Shown in pieces: positions 1-8,981 of a stretch of 64,000 nt of DNA (position 1 is its first letter; each line of letters opens with the position of its first letter). The notes under the pieces are model-generated. The model saw only the letters and a list, made by a program, of their open reading frames with translations. It did no database searches and was not told the DNA's origin. This stretch comes from Pontibacter cellulosilyticus (GTDB taxonomy: Bacteria; Bacteroidota; Bacteroidia; Cytophagales; Hymenobacteraceae). The stretch covers positions 124,001-188,000 of the forward strand of contig NZ_JACRVF010000005.1 of assembly GCF_014306105.1 (NCBI RefSeq). Direction: 5' to 3'. Made by a program: the position numbers and the translations under genes.

Positions 1-366
1 TGTGGCTTCCCCTCCCCTGCTGCAGACTACATTGAGGAAACAATTAACCTGAACAGGCACCTTATCCGAAACCCATCTTCTACTTACTTTATAAAAGCCA
101 GCGGAGAGTCTATGCAGGAAGCCAGCATCCGGGATACCGACCTGCTGATAGTAGATAAATCGATAAAAGTGAAGAACGGCTATCCCATTGTTTGCTGGCT
201 TAACGGTGGGTTTACCATTAAAACCTACCGAAAGGAAAAAGACAAAGTATACCTGGAGCCGGCCAACCCCAGTTACCAGAAAATAGAGCTAACCGAGGGT
301 ATGGACTTTACTTTCTGGGGAGTGGTATCTTATTCTATCCATAACTGCCTACCTAGCCTGCCATGA
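1..366 (+). CDS. umuD: UmuD, SOS mutagenesis protein (LexA-like S24 peptidase), 5' end missing
   Basis: The reading frame is open from base 1, so the gene begins before the window. The first visible residues, CGFPSPAADY, match the autocleavage region of UmuD, where RecA-stimulated cleavage falls between Cys and Gly. The catalytic serine lies in SGESM (37th visible residue) and the general-base lysine in GFTIK (74th); their 37-residue spacing equals Ser60 to Lys97 of E. coli. After cleavage UmuD' joins UmuC to form polymerase V for translesion synthesis. The stop codon overlaps the umuC start as ATGA, so the two are translationally coupled. SOS control is expected from the family, but any LexA box is outside the window. 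Confidence 0.93.
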   Translation, partial: CGFPSPAADYIEETINLNRHLIRNPSSTYFIKASGESMQEASIRDTDLLIVDKSIKVKNGYPIVCWLNGGFTIKTYRKEKDKVYLEPANPSYQKIELTEGMDFTFWGVVSYSIHNCLPSLP

Positions 367-1625
367 TCGCTTTAGTAGATTGCAACAACTTTTACGCCTC
401 CTGCGAACGCGTTTTTAACCCTGCCATCAGAAACAAACCGGTAGTAGTGCTTAGTAACAACGATGGCTGCGTAATTGCCCGCTCTGCAGAGTCGAAGGCG
501 CTGGGGATAAAAATGGGTGAACCGCACTTTATGATCAAAGAGCAGGTAAAGCAGCATGGCATAGAGGTGTTTAGTAGCAACTATACATTGTATGGCGACA
601 TGAGCAACCGGGTAATGAAAACACTGGCAGAATTTACTCCTAACCTCGAAGTATACAGCATAGACGAGTCGTTTCTGGACCTGGGACACTTCTTCGGCAA
701 AGACCTGCAAACCTATGCCTGGGAGATAAAGAACACCGTGCTTAACTGGACGGGCATACCCGTGGGAGTTGGCGTAGCTAAAACAAAAACACTGGCTAAG
801 ATTGCTAACCGGCTGGCCAAGAAAAGTAGTAAGGCTAATGGCGTGCTGGTGCTACAGGAGCCGGAGCATGTAAAAGCTGCTCTGGAAAGAACAGAAGTAG
901 AGGATATATGGGGCATTGGCAAGCAAAATGCCAGACTTTTAAAGCATCATAACATCAACACAGCATACGACTTAACTCAACAAAACGACAGCTGGGTAAA
1001 GAAGAACCTGACTATTGTAGGCCTAAGGCTGGTAAAGGAACTGCGCGGCGAGCCTTGCCTGCAGTTAGAGGAAGTAGACCCTCCCAAAAAGAACATCTGC
1101 ACCTCCCGTAGCTTTGGCACCCCTGTTAAATCGTTGTGCGGTCTGGAGGAGGCAACTGCCCTGTATGCAGCCAAATGTGCATACAAGCTAAGGCAGCAAG
1201 GCAGCTGCGCCAGTGCCATTACGGTGTTCATCACTACCAACACTTTTGCCAACACAAAGCAGTACTACAATTCCAGAACCATACAGGTACCCACTCCCAT
1301 TAACAGCGATCTGCACCTGATCCATTATGCCAGCATAGTGCTTAAAAGCATTTATGTAGAAGGGTACATTTACAAAAAGTGTGGTGTGATTGTGTCGGGT
1401 TTGGTACCTGAAAATACGATGCAGTTAGGTTTATTTGATGGGGCTGACACCGGCAAGCACCGCGACCTGATGCATGCACTCGATGGCCTGAACAAGAAGT
1501 ATGGGCAAGCTATGGTAAAATCGGCAGCACAAGGCTCAAGTAAAGCAGAGTGGCTGCTGAAACGAGAGTACATCTCGCCGTGCTACACTACCAAATTAAG
1601 TGATGTGCCTGTGGCAAGGCTGTAA
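363..1625 (+). CDS. umuC: UmuC, Y-family translesion DNA polymerase V subunit
   Basis: The 420-residue protein has the usual UmuC length. It begins IALVDCNNFYASCERVF, where the first aspartate is a metal ligand of the Y-family palm. The second catalytic motif YSIDESFLDL lies near residue 100. Helix-hairpin-helix-like sequence (VEDIWGIGKQNARLL, about residues 180-195), the little finger and the C-terminal UmuC extension follow. It is the lesion-bypass polymerase acting with UmuD'. The start overlaps the umuD stop by four bases, giving a normal two-gene umuDC operon. The operon ends at the long inverted repeat at 1765-1810. Confidence 0.96.
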   Translation: MIALVDCNNFYASCERVFNPAIRNKPVVVLSNNDGCVIARSAESKALGIKMGEPHFMIKEQVKQHGIEVFSSNYTLYGDMSNRVMKTLAEFTPNLEVYSIDESFLDLGHFFGKDLQTYAWEIKNTVLNWTGIPVGVGVAKTKTLAKIANRLAKKSSKANGVLVLQEPEHVKAALERTEVEDIWGIGKQNARLLKHHNINTAYDLTQQNDSWVKKNLTIVGLRLVKELRGEPCLQLEEVDPPKKNICTSRSFGTPVKSLCGLEEATALYAAKCAYKLRQQGSCASAITVFITTNTFANTKQYYNSRTIQVPTPINSDLHLIHYASIVLKSIYVEGYIYKKCGVIVSGLVPENTMQLGLFDGADTGKHRDLMHALDGLNKKYGQAMVKSAAQGSSKAEWLLKREYISPCYTTKLSDVPVARL

Positions 1626-1764
1626 GCTAACACGTAAGCAGCAGCTTAAAAACAGTGCCTGCCACAGTGTTTTACACAAACACCTCAGCAGGCGCTGTTC
1701 AACTATAAACTTGTGATAATACTTACTAAGCCTAAGTTGCGAATTCTAAAATGCCAGGCAAGTA

Positions 1765-1810
1765 TAAACCCACCCCTAACCCCTCCGAGGAGGGGTTAGG
1801 GGTGGGTTTA
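1765..1810. terminator. Perfect 22-bp inverted repeat between convergent genes, likely bidirectional terminator and dispersed repeat
   Basis: Arms 1765-1786 and 1789-1810 are perfect reverse complements separated by two bases. The stem is C-rich on one strand (ACCCCTCC core) with TAAA/TTTA ends. It sits between umuC and the convergent EF-G-like gene, so it can terminate both. A diverged relative of the same arms occurs at 12246-12323, which points to a dispersed repeat family rather than a one-off terminator. Confidence 0.75.
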
Positions 1811-1829
1811 TTGCAACTTGAGTTAAATA

Positions 1830-3965
1830 TCAATGGGCTTCTGCCAACTCTGCTTTGCTGTACTCTTCGCTCACACGCTTCTGCAGATCCGTAGAAACAG
1901 GGGCATAGTCGGAGAAGTGGCTGCGCACAATGGCACGGCCCTGGCTAAGACTTCGCAGCGAGGTTTGCAGCTTATCCAGTTCGGCTAATGGAACGCGTGC
2001 CTTTATCACCTGGTTGTCGCCTTCCATTTCCATGTTCATGATCACGCCTCGCTTTATCTGCAGCTCCGTCATCACATCACCCATCAGCTCTGACGGCACC
2101 AGAACCTCTACCTCAAACACAGGCTCCAGCAACTGAGGTCCGGCCTGCAAAAAGGCTTCTCTGAAGGCCATCATACCGGCAATTTTAAAGGAGATATCGT
2201 TGCTATCTACAGGGTGCATTTTACCGTCGAACACGCTAACCCGCACATCACGCACATAAGAACCGGTAAGCGGCCCCTGCGCCATTTTTTCCATCACACC
2301 TTTCATGATAGACGGCAGGAAGCGGGCATCAATCACACCACCCACAATACAGTTGTTAAACACCAGCTTACCACCCCAAGGCAGGTCCACTGTTTCGGAG
2401 TCGCGCACTGGGTGCTCGCTTAAAGGCGGCATGCCTTCGTAATAGGCCTCTACTTTCATAGACACCTCGCCAAACTGCCCTGCACCACCCGACTGCTTTT
2501 TATGGCGATAAGTCGCATTGGCAGCGCCCTGTATGGTTTCGCGGTACGGGATCTTCACCTTCTGGAATTCTGCCTGTAGCTTATAGATGTTCTCCAGGCG
2601 CCATTTCGTTACGGCCAGGTGCAGCTCGCCTTGGGTAGAAAGTATAAGCTGCTTCAGTTCCTGGTTATATTCTATACTTACTGTCGGGTCTTCGATGTGA
2701 ATCTCATTCAGCACCTCGCTAAGCTTTTCGTCGTCCTGCTTGTTAACAGCCGAGATCGCCACACGCAGCTTCGGATCCGGGAAGTCTATAGGCCTGATGT
2801 TGCCAACTGCTCCCTTTCCGTTTAAAGTATGGTTGGTGTATGTATTCTTAAGCTTTAAGGTGCAGCCGATGTCACCCGCTTTCAAATTTTCTACTGCATT
2901 TCGCTTTTTACCGTCAGCTATAAACAACTGGCTGATGCGCTCTACGGTGGAAGTTCTCTCATTTACCAGCTCCATACCCACCGACACCTCTCCAGACAGC
3001 ACCTTAAAGAAGGACAACCTTCCCAAGCCAGGTTCTACTAGTGTTTTAAAGAAGAACAGCCTGGTTGGCCCATTAGGATCGCAGGGTACAGCCTCACCAT
3101 CCTCAGTTTCCTCGGCTGGCATTTCGATGGCAGAAGGTGCCACGTTGTCGATAAAGCCCATCATACGACCGGAGCCCATGTCCTTTTTAGCCGACAGGCA
3201 GAATACCGGGAACACCTCGTGCTTCATCATGCCTATTTTCAGGCCCTGCCGCATTTCGTCTTCGTCCAGTGTGCCTTTTTCAAAATACTGCTCCATCAGC
3301 CCCTCGTCGTTCTCTGCCGCTTTTTCTACCAACTCATTATGCAGCGCATCAGCTCTTTCTCTTTCACTGTCAGGTATCGGTAATTTTTCCGGCTTGCCAC
3401 CTTCCTCCGGAAACTTATACATCACCATCTTCAGCAGGTCTATAATACTATCAAAGCCTGACCCCGTGTTAAGCGGGTACTGCATGACGGTAACTGCTGA
3501 GCCAAAGTATGATTTTGCCTCTTCTATAGTACGGTTAAAACTAGCTCTGTCAGAATCCAGCTGGTTCACGGCCAGAATAGTGGGCTTGTTATACTTATCC
3601 ACGTAGTTCCAGAGCAATTCTGTACCTACCTCTATCCCGTTCTGCGCATTCAGCAAAAGTACAGCCGTATCGCATACCCTGATAGAAGTAATCACCTCAC
3701 CGATGAAATCATCTAAACCAGGCGTATCGATGATGTTGATCTTGTAGTCGCGCCACTCTGTGTGCAGCGAGGTGGCATAAACAGAACTTCCCCGGTCATG
3801 CTCTACTTCGTGGTAGTCCGACACGGTGTTGTTCTCCTCTACCGTACCTCGCCGGTGCACAATGCCGGCTTCATACAGCATAGTTTCGGCAAGTGTGGTC
3901 TTGCCGCTTTTCGCGGGGCCAATCAGCACCACGTTTTTAATGTGCTTTTCGTCATACGTTCTCAT
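1830..3965 (-). CDS. Elongation factor G paralogue (EF-G2-like) with altered GTPase motifs
   Basis: At 711 residues it has EF-G length and all five EF-G domains can be followed: G domain, domain II after about residue 300, domain III, domain IV (around KIPYRETIQG), and a C-terminal ferredoxin-like domain (EPVFEVEVLVPSELMGDVM). The G domain departs from canonical EF-G: the P-loop is GPAKSGKT (16-23) instead of AHxDAGKT, the switch I motif RGITI is RGSSV (58-62), the catalytic-histidine motif DTPGH is DTPGL (Leu84), and NKxD is NQLD (134-137). A second EF-G lacking GTPase activity is known in Bacteroides; this looks like that type. The gene diverges from the universal stress gene at 4315. It is unlikely to be the housekeeping fusA, which normally sits in the str operon. 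Confidence 0.88.
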   Translation of the reverse strand: MRTYDEKHIKNVVLIGPAKSGKTTLAETMLYEAGIVHRRGTVEENNTVSDYHEVEHDRGSSVYATSLHTEWRDYKINIIDTPGLDDFIGEVITSIRVCDTAVLLLNAQNGIEVGTELLWNYVDKYNKPTILAVNQLDSDRASFNRTIEEAKSYFGSAVTVMQYPLNTGSGFDSIIDLLKMVMYKFPEEGGKPEKLPIPDSERERADALHNELVEKAAENDEGLMEQYFEKGTLDEDEMRQGLKIGMMKHEVFPVFCLSAKKDMGSGRMMGFIDNVAPSAIEMPAEETEDGEAVPCDPNGPTRLFFFKTLVEPGLGRLSFFKVLSGEVSVGMELVNERTSTVERISQLFIADGKKRNAVENLKAGDIGCTLKLKNTYTNHTLNGKGAVGNIRPIDFPDPKLRVAISAVNKQDDEKLSEVLNEIHIEDPTVSIEYNQELKQLILSTQGELHLAVTKWRLENIYKLQAEFQKVKIPYRETIQGAANATYRHKKQSGGAGQFGEVSMKVEAYYEGMPPLSEHPVRDSETVDLPWGGKLVFNNCIVGGVIDARFLPSIMKGVMEKMAQGPLTGSYVRDVRVSVFDGKMHPVDSNDISFKIAGMMAFREAFLQAGPQLLEPVFEVEVLVPSELMGDVMTELQIKRGVIMNMEMEGDNQVIKARVPLAELDKLQTSLRSLSQGRAIVRSHFSDYAPVSTDLQKRVSEEYSKAELAEAH

Positions 3966-4314
3966 ATGGGCAGAATTCTGATGGTTAGCTTATCTATTTA
4001 TCAATGTATGTTAAAGACAGGAATAAGCCAATGGTATAGCATTAAGAGCCAACACGTTGGAATAGTTAGTAGAATTATTAGTTATGCGAAAAGTAGAGTG
4101 AAAAGGTTATCCAAAAAATGACTAAAGTCCTAATATTTTACAGTATTATACTTTGCTAAAGACAACCGCTGTTACAGGCATACATGTATAGGCTTCCTTA
4201 AAAACAGAAAATACCTTGTGTAACAAAAGTTACTGAACCGGAGATTGGGGTTGGTCATCTTTACACCACAAACAGATCACCAACTATAAACAGACCAACA
4301 CTAAGGTTAAAAAA
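3966..4314. other. Intergenic region between divergent EF-G2 and usp genes
   Basis: This 349-bp spacer holds the promoters of both neighbours. The rightward one is supported by the operator at 4219-4235. I see no gene in it. The left part is AT-rich and contains TATACTT copies of the genome-wide motif. Confidence 0.6.
4219..4263 (+). promoter_or_regulatory. Operator plus -7 element upstream of the usp-porin operon (site A)
   Basis: GTAAC at 4220-4224 and GTTAC at 4229-4233 form a perfect palindrome around AAAA. It is a variant of the GTGAC-N4-GTCAC box found at four other promoters in this island. The degenerate -7 element CATCTTTA (4256-4263; consensus TAnnTTTG) ends 36.5 bp from the palindrome centre, the same distance as in the other four. 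The start codon is at 4315. This is the weakest member in sequence, but the spacing agrees exactly. Confidence 0.65.
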
Positions 4315-5154
4315 ATGAAAAAGCTAAACGTAATGGTACCCGTAGACTTTACACCGGTATCTTTTAAAGCAATAGAACTCCTGGGATTCCTGATGGATAA
4401 AACACCCATCGACACACAACTGGTACATGTAATCCAGGTAAACGCCGCAGACTGGGCAGGTACCAGCGAGTCTTCAGAAACCATAGACAAAGAAGAGATA
4501 AAGGCACAGGAGCAGAAGGCAACTCAAGCATTCGCAGAACTCAGAAAACACGTAGACTTTACTTTTACCACCGAAATACTGTACGGCGGCCTCACCACCT
4601 CGCTTGCCAAATATGCAGACCAAAACCAGCCAGATCTGGTGATTATGGGTACTGAGGGTGCAGACGGATGGTACGAGAAAATATCCGGATCAGAGGCACA
4701 GCATGTGGTGCGGCATACACATGTACCTGTAATTACGGTTCATCAGCATGCATCCATTACAGATGTACATAACATACTTTGGGTGGCAGACTTTGAGGCT
4801 GAAAAACAACCGGCGCAAAGTATATCTACCATCAAAACACTGCAGCAACTTTTCGGGGCCAAGTTGCATCTGCTGCAGATCGTTGAGAAAGAAGACAAGC
4901 TTAAGGAGCAGCGGATACTGGAAAGTATGGAAAAGTTTGCCAATGAACTACAGCTGCAAAATTATGAACTGTACCTCCGCCGCGATTACAAAGTGCCGGC
5001 AGGTGTGAGAAACTTTAACCAGGAAACAGAGATGGACCTGGTCGTGATTGGCACGCATGCCCGCAAAGGCTTTAGCCACATCTTCTACGGAAGTATAGCC
5101 GAGACGCTGGTTAACCATTGCATACGACCGCTGCTGACCTACCATTTAAACTAA
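4315..5154 (+). CDS. Tandem universal stress protein (UspA family)
   Basis: The 279-residue protein consists of two Usp domains in tandem. The first (about 1-145) starts KKLNVMVPVDFTPVSFKAIELL, and the second starts near residue 150 and ends with the Usp signature VVIGTHARKGFSHIFYGSIAETLV, followed by PLLTYHL. The G-2x-G-9x-G(S/T) nucleotide-binding pattern is partly visible in that last stretch. Such proteins bind ATP or AMP and act in stress survival; the exact role is not predictable. It is the first gene of a two-gene unit with the porin at 5161, only six bases downstream, and its promoter carries the shared operator of the sulfur island. Confidence 0.88.
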   Translation: MKKLNVMVPVDFTPVSFKAIELLGFLMDKTPIDTQLVHVIQVNAADWAGTSESSETIDKEEIKAQEQKATQAFAELRKHVDFTFTTEILYGGLTTSLAKYADQNQPDLVIMGTEGADGWYEKISGSEAQHVVRHTHVPVITVHQHASITDVHNILWVADFEAEKQPAQSISTIKTLQQLFGAKLHLLQIVEKEDKLKEQRILESMEKFANELQLQNYELYLRRDYKVPAGVRNFNQETEMDLVVIGTHARKGFSHIFYGSIAETLVNHCIRPLLTYHLN

Positions 5155-5160
5155 AAGATC

Positions 5161-6609
5161 ATGAATCGGGCGGCTCTGGCTGCCCACAATTTTTACCTCA
5201 ACATGCGTAGTACATTTGTACTGGCAGTTTCGCTTACAGCTCTGCTATGGAGTGGCGAGGCTACCGGTCAGGATCATCATACCAATATACAGCACAGTAC
5301 AGAAGCCAGTGCCGATACAGTAAAAGTAACAACTGTAAAAGAGTTATTCACAAAAGGAGAAGTAGAAGGCCATGTGCGCAACTACTTTATGGCTACCTGG
5401 AACCACCGTTCCCTTTCCGATAACTATGCCAACGCGATTGGCGCTGAAATAGCTTATAAAACCGCTACATTTCATGGTTTCCGGATGGGTTTTGCAGGAC
5501 TGTTTACCTATAACCTGTTTTCTTCCAACATTAACGAACGGGACCCCATTTCTGAAAAACACCCCAAACTGGAGCTGGAGCTGTTTGATATTGAAGACCC
5601 GGAAAACAAAGCAGATCTGGACCGGCTGGATGAGTTATACTTGGAGTACAGCTCTGATTGGTTGAAGGCAAAAGCTGGCCGTTTCAGTTTTACCTCTCCC
5701 CTTATGAACCCGCAGGACACCCGCATGAAACCTTATTCGTTTCAGGGTATACAGGTACAGGTACCCCTACAGCAAAAGGGTATACTCACGTTAGCCTGGT
5801 TCGATCATTTTTCGCCCAGAAGTACAGTGGAGTGGTTTAAGGCAGGCGAGGCCATTGGCATTTTCTCACTGGGTATTGATGCAAACGGTGATCCATCGGG
5901 GTACCCACACCACACACAAACCAGGGGGGTAGCCGTAGCAGGTTTACAGTTTAAGCAAAGTACACGCCTAAGCACAGACTTCTGGAACTACTGGATCGAA
6001 AACGTTTCCAACAACAGCTATGGCCATGCCGTGCTGGAAGTGGCGCCCCGGGTTAAAGTTGGTGTGGAAGGGCTGTACCAGTTTCGGGTGGGCAACGGCG
6101 GAAATCCAGAAACAAAACTGGCATACTTCCCGGACCAGCAGCAGTGGTTGGCGGGCGGCATGCTGGCTTACGAGCCTGTAAACTGGCACCTGTCTCTAAA
6201 CTACCTGCACACAGCCGGAGAAGGGCGCTTTCTTTTCCCTAGAGAATGGGGCCGTGAGCAGTTTTTTGCAACGCTTTCGAGGGGCCGAATGGAAGGAACA
6301 GGAAAGTCTGATATGGTAGTGGCCAAAGTGAGAAAGCAGTGGTCTGGCAGGTTCTCGTCAGAGGCAGCTGTTGCCAAAGCGTGGCTACCTGGTGCACAAG
6401 ACTATCGCTACAACAAGTATGGCGCAACTTCATATCTGGGATGGGTGGCAGACTTAAACTATAAACCAGCCAACCCGGTACTAAACGGCCTTAGTTTCAG
6501 ATTGCTGTACATCGGAAGAGTATCGCCAGGCTCAGATATGCCTTTGAAGGACATGTATTACAACACCAACTTCCATAATATAAACTTTGTAACACAGCTT
6601 ACTTTTTAA
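5161..6609 (+). CDS. OprD-like outer membrane porin
   Basis: The 482-residue protein has an N-terminal signal peptide ending near SGEATGQ, many alternating beta-strand-like segments and a C-terminal phenylalanine (NFVTQLTF), the usual outer-membrane barrel sorting signal. The pattern (EVEGHVRNYFMATWN near the start, LYLEYSSDWLKAKAGRF, then short aromatic strands) resembles the OprD/OprB-type porins of Bacteroidota. A second possible start is Met15 (5203), which would give a more standard signal peptide. It is co-transcribed with the universal stress gene. The substrate is unknown; the operon context suggests a sulfur-island function, which is inference. Confidence 0.72.
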   Translation: MNRAALAAHNFYLNMRSTFVLAVSLTALLWSGEATGQDHHTNIQHSTEASADTVKVTTVKELFTKGEVEGHVRNYFMATWNHRSLSDNYANAIGAEIAYKTATFHGFRMGFAGLFTYNLFSSNINERDPISEKHPKLELELFDIEDPENKADLDRLDELYLEYSSDWLKAKAGRFSFTSPLMNPQDTRMKPYSFQGIQVQVPLQQKGILTLAWFDHFSPRSTVEWFKAGEAIGIFSLGIDANGDPSGYPHHTQTRGVAVAGLQFKQSTRLSTDFWNYWIENVSNNSYGHAVLEVAPRVKVGVEGLYQFRVGNGGNPETKLAYFPDQQQWLAGGMLAYEPVNWHLSLNYLHTAGEGRFLFPREWGREQFFATLSRGRMEGTGKSDMVVAKVRKQWSGRFSSEAAVAKAWLPGAQDYRYNKYGATSYLGWVADLNYKPANPVLNGLSFRLLYIGRVSPGSDMPLKDMYYNTNFHNINFVTQLTF

Positions 6610-6954
6610 GTCTACTTCCTCCGGTTTAGGTCTGACTTACCCAATTACTGACATATATCATCACATTTTATATTGCTTTAGCACAAAACTAAACGTATAA
6701 CCCTTTCTACCTGAGCTGTTTAAACTGGAAGAACATACCTACTCCGGATGTACCGGAACCTGATATTAAAAGGTATCGTGTAGACATATGGCTTGTGTGA
6801 CAAACGTCACAGTATAAGCATATAAGTCAGATTACCTTTGTAAACACAGATCAGGAAGCTTTTTGATAAGTATACTTCCGGTTTTAAAAAACTGGTTGTG
6901 AACAAGAAAGCAGCCTGTAAAGTAAAACACAACTAAAACCTAATAACCTGAATC
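6610..6954. other. 345-bp regulatory spacer before the first persulfide dioxygenase fusion
   Basis: No coding sequence is visible. It contains the operator and promoter at 6796-6840 and a perfect AAGTATACTT palindrome at 6868-6877. The distance from the -7 element to the ATG (about 115 bp) leaves an untranslated leader of roughly 100 bases. Confidence 0.6.
6796..6840 (+). promoter_or_regulatory. TGTGAC-N4-GTCACA operator and consensus -7 element (site B)
   Basis: TGTGAC (6796-6801) and GTCACA (6806-6811) form a perfect palindrome with spacer AAAC. The -7 element TACCTTTG (6833-6840) fits the Bacteroidota consensus TAnnTTTG. From palindrome centre to the last G is 36.5 bp, which places the operator near -41/-42 of the transcript, the class II activator position of Crp/Fnr proteins. 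Confidence 0.85.
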
Positions 6955-8304
6955 ATGAAGATAAAACAGTTTGAAGACAAGGGATTAGCCCATTATTCAT
7001 ACGCTATTTTAAGCGAGCAAATTGGGGAGATCATACTTATAGACCCAGCACGAAACCCACAGCCATACTATGACTATGCTGAGGAAAACAATGCCAAAAT
7101 TGTAGGAGTGATCGAAACGCACCCGCACGCCGACTTTGTAAGCTCCCATCTGGAGATACACGAGGAAACAGGCGCAACAATCTACGCCCACAGTATGGTA
7201 GGCGCTGATTACCCGCACCAGGCTTTCGACGAAGGCGCTGAACTGCAGATCGGTGAGGTAAAACTTAAGTCTGTGCATACTCCGGGTCACTCGCCGGATG
7301 GTATCAGCATTGTGCTGGAGCACGAAGGCAAAGACAAGGCTGTATTTACAGGCGATACGCTTTTCATTGGGGATGTAGGCCGTCCGGACCTGCGTGAGAG
7401 TGCAGGTAACATTACTGCCAAACGTGAGGAGCTGGCGCGCCAGATGTATCACAGCACACGCGAAAAGCTGATGAAACTAGACGACGATGTAACTGTTTAC
7501 CCAGCGCACGGTGCCGGTACCCTTTGCGGAAAAGGCTTGAGCGAAGCCAACAGCAGCACCATCGGCGCTGAGAAAAGGAGCAACTACGCCCTGCAGCAAA
7601 TGAGCGAGGATGATTTTGTGAAGATCCTGACAGAAGACCAGCCGTTTATACCTAAGTACTTCGGCTACGACGTAGGACTTAACAAACAGGGTGCACCAGA
7701 CTATAAAAAAAGTATAACAGGTGTAAAAAAACTGGAGAAGAACTATAAACAGGAAGACGGTACCGTGGTAGTGGATGCCCGCAGCGAAAAAACATTTAAA
7801 AAAGGCCACTACAAAGGCGCTATCAACATACAGAATGGGGGTAAGTTCGAAACCTGGCTGGGAAGTATAGTTAGCCCAAACGAAAGCTACTATCTGGTGG
7901 CGGAGAGTGAAGAGGAGCTGAAGGACCTAATAGACAAGGCGTCGAAGATCGGTTACGAACTGTTGATGAAAGGTGCATTTGTGATGGATGCGGCGGCAGA
8001 TGAGAAAACACCTCAGATAGATGTTGAGGAGTTTAAGCAACACCAGGAGGATTATACTATTGTCGACATCCGAAACACATCTGAGGTAAAAGGTGGCAAG
8101 TTCTTCGAGAAAGCCATTAATATTCCGTTGCCAGAACTGCGCGAAAGGGCAAAAGAAATACCATCCGACAAGCCAGTGGTGGTGCACTGCGCGGGTGGCT
8201 ACCGTTCTGCGGCTGGCAGCAGCATTGTGGAGGCGGCCCTGCCTGATACCACAGTACTCGACCTGAGCGAAGCTGTTAACGACTTCAAGAACGGTCAGAA
8301 ATAA
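6955..8304 (+). CDS. Persulfide dioxygenase-like metallo-beta-lactamase fused to rhodanese domains (copy 1)
   Basis: Residues 1-250 form an ETHE1-like metallo-beta-lactamase fold: THPHAD (His56, His58, Asp60), His112 in TPGHSPDG, Asp134 in FTGDTLFIGDVGRPDL, and His185 in YPAHGAG. ETHE1-type enzymes use two histidines and one aspartate to bind iron and oxidise glutathione or other persulfides to sulfite. A first rhodanese-like module (about 265-340) has no cysteine in its loop and is presumably inactive. The second (about 345-449) has the active loop CAGGYRS with Cys412. The F after HAD replaces a zinc-ligand position that the iron enzymes do not need. A near relative with the same architecture lies at 10782. 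Confidence 0.88.
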   Translation: MKIKQFEDKGLAHYSYAILSEQIGEIILIDPARNPQPYYDYAEENNAKIVGVIETHPHADFVSSHLEIHEETGATIYAHSMVGADYPHQAFDEGAELQIGEVKLKSVHTPGHSPDGISIVLEHEGKDKAVFTGDTLFIGDVGRPDLRESAGNITAKREELARQMYHSTREKLMKLDDDVTVYPAHGAGTLCGKGLSEANSSTIGAEKRSNYALQQMSEDDFVKILTEDQPFIPKYFGYDVGLNKQGAPDYKKSITGVKKLEKNYKQEDGTVVVDARSEKTFKKGHYKGAINIQNGGKFETWLGSIVSPNESYYLVAESEEELKDLIDKASKIGYELLMKGAFVMDAAADEKTPQIDVEEFKQHQEDYTIVDIRNTSEVKGGKFFEKAINIPLPELRERAKEIPSDKPVVVHCAGGYRSAAGSSIVEAALPDTTVLDLSEAVNDFKNGQK

Positions 8305-8322
8305 TTTCATCAATAATAAAGT

Positions 8323-8355
8323 ATAGCCGGTGCAATATAGCAATGCACCGGCTAT
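8323..8355 (+). terminator. Inverted repeat after the first persulfide dioxygenase fusion
   Basis: A perfect 12-bp stem (8323-8334 with 8344-8355) and a nine-base loop lie 20 bases after the stop codon. No strong T-run follows, so termination may be partial. Confidence 0.55.
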
Positions 8356-8433
8356 TGATTTGTAAGCAGCCCTGGCCGCATCACTGCTAATTCCAAATCG
8401 TATAGTATAAAGCTAAACCAAAAGAAACAAACT

Positions 8434-8877
8434 ATGAATAAGTACGAAGGCCGCGTAAGAGAAAGCTCCACAGACACTGCCAACCAAAAAATTGACAGAC
8501 AAACGTTAGAAAACATTGAGCGCTATGGATATGATGGACCCGATACTATTGACCAAAGGCTTAAAGAACTGGAGAAGGAATGGGATATTGAACGTGTGCT
8601 GGAGGTAAACGCTTCTACCTTGGCCCTAAGTGGTATAATACTGGGCGCTACGAAAGACAAACGTTGGTTTATTTTGCCAGGTATCGTAACTTCATTTCTG
8701 CTGCAGCATGGCTTGCAGGGCTGGTGCCCTCCCCTTCCCATACTTCGGAAGCTTGGTTTTAGGACCAGAAAGGAGATAGAGGAAGAGCGGGTGTCACTTA
8801 AAGCTTTGCGAGGTGATTTTAACCGGGTATTGGGCGCAACAACGCCTGCTGGTGTTTTGAATGTGGTAAGGGATTAA
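8434..8877 (+). CDS. DUF2892 membrane protein (YgaP-type membrane segment)
   Basis: 147 residues. The N-terminal 55 residues are charged, followed by VLEVNASTLALSGIILGAT and a second hydrophobic segment ending QGWCPPLPILRKLGF. This is the DUF2892 pattern also found as the C-terminal membrane part of the rhodanese YgaP. A charged tail (RKEIEEER) follows. No rhodanese domain is present, but rhodanese fusions flank the gene on both sides, so a partnership in membrane sulfur transfer is a reasonable guess. Its own promoter is not evident. Confidence 0.75.
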   Translation: MNKYEGRVRESSTDTANQKIDRQTLENIERYGYDGPDTIDQRLKELEKEWDIERVLEVNASTLALSGIILGATKDKRWFILPGIVTSFLLQHGLQGWCPPLPILRKLGFRTRKEIEEERVSLKALRGDFNRVLGATTPAGVLNVVRD

Positions 8878-8981
8878 AGCCATTCCAGCTATACCTGTTA
8901 TCATTTTATTACCAATATATAAACCTGATTATCCGGTACCGCAATTTCAAGTATGGGCCGTAACGCATCTGAACTATAAAC

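Noticed and set aside
2740..3606. A long open frame of 288 codons on the + strand opposite the EF-G2 gene
   Set aside because: It is antisense to a well-supported protein with clear EF-G domains; its own translation is low-complexity and Ser/Pro-rich, as expected for a shadow frame.
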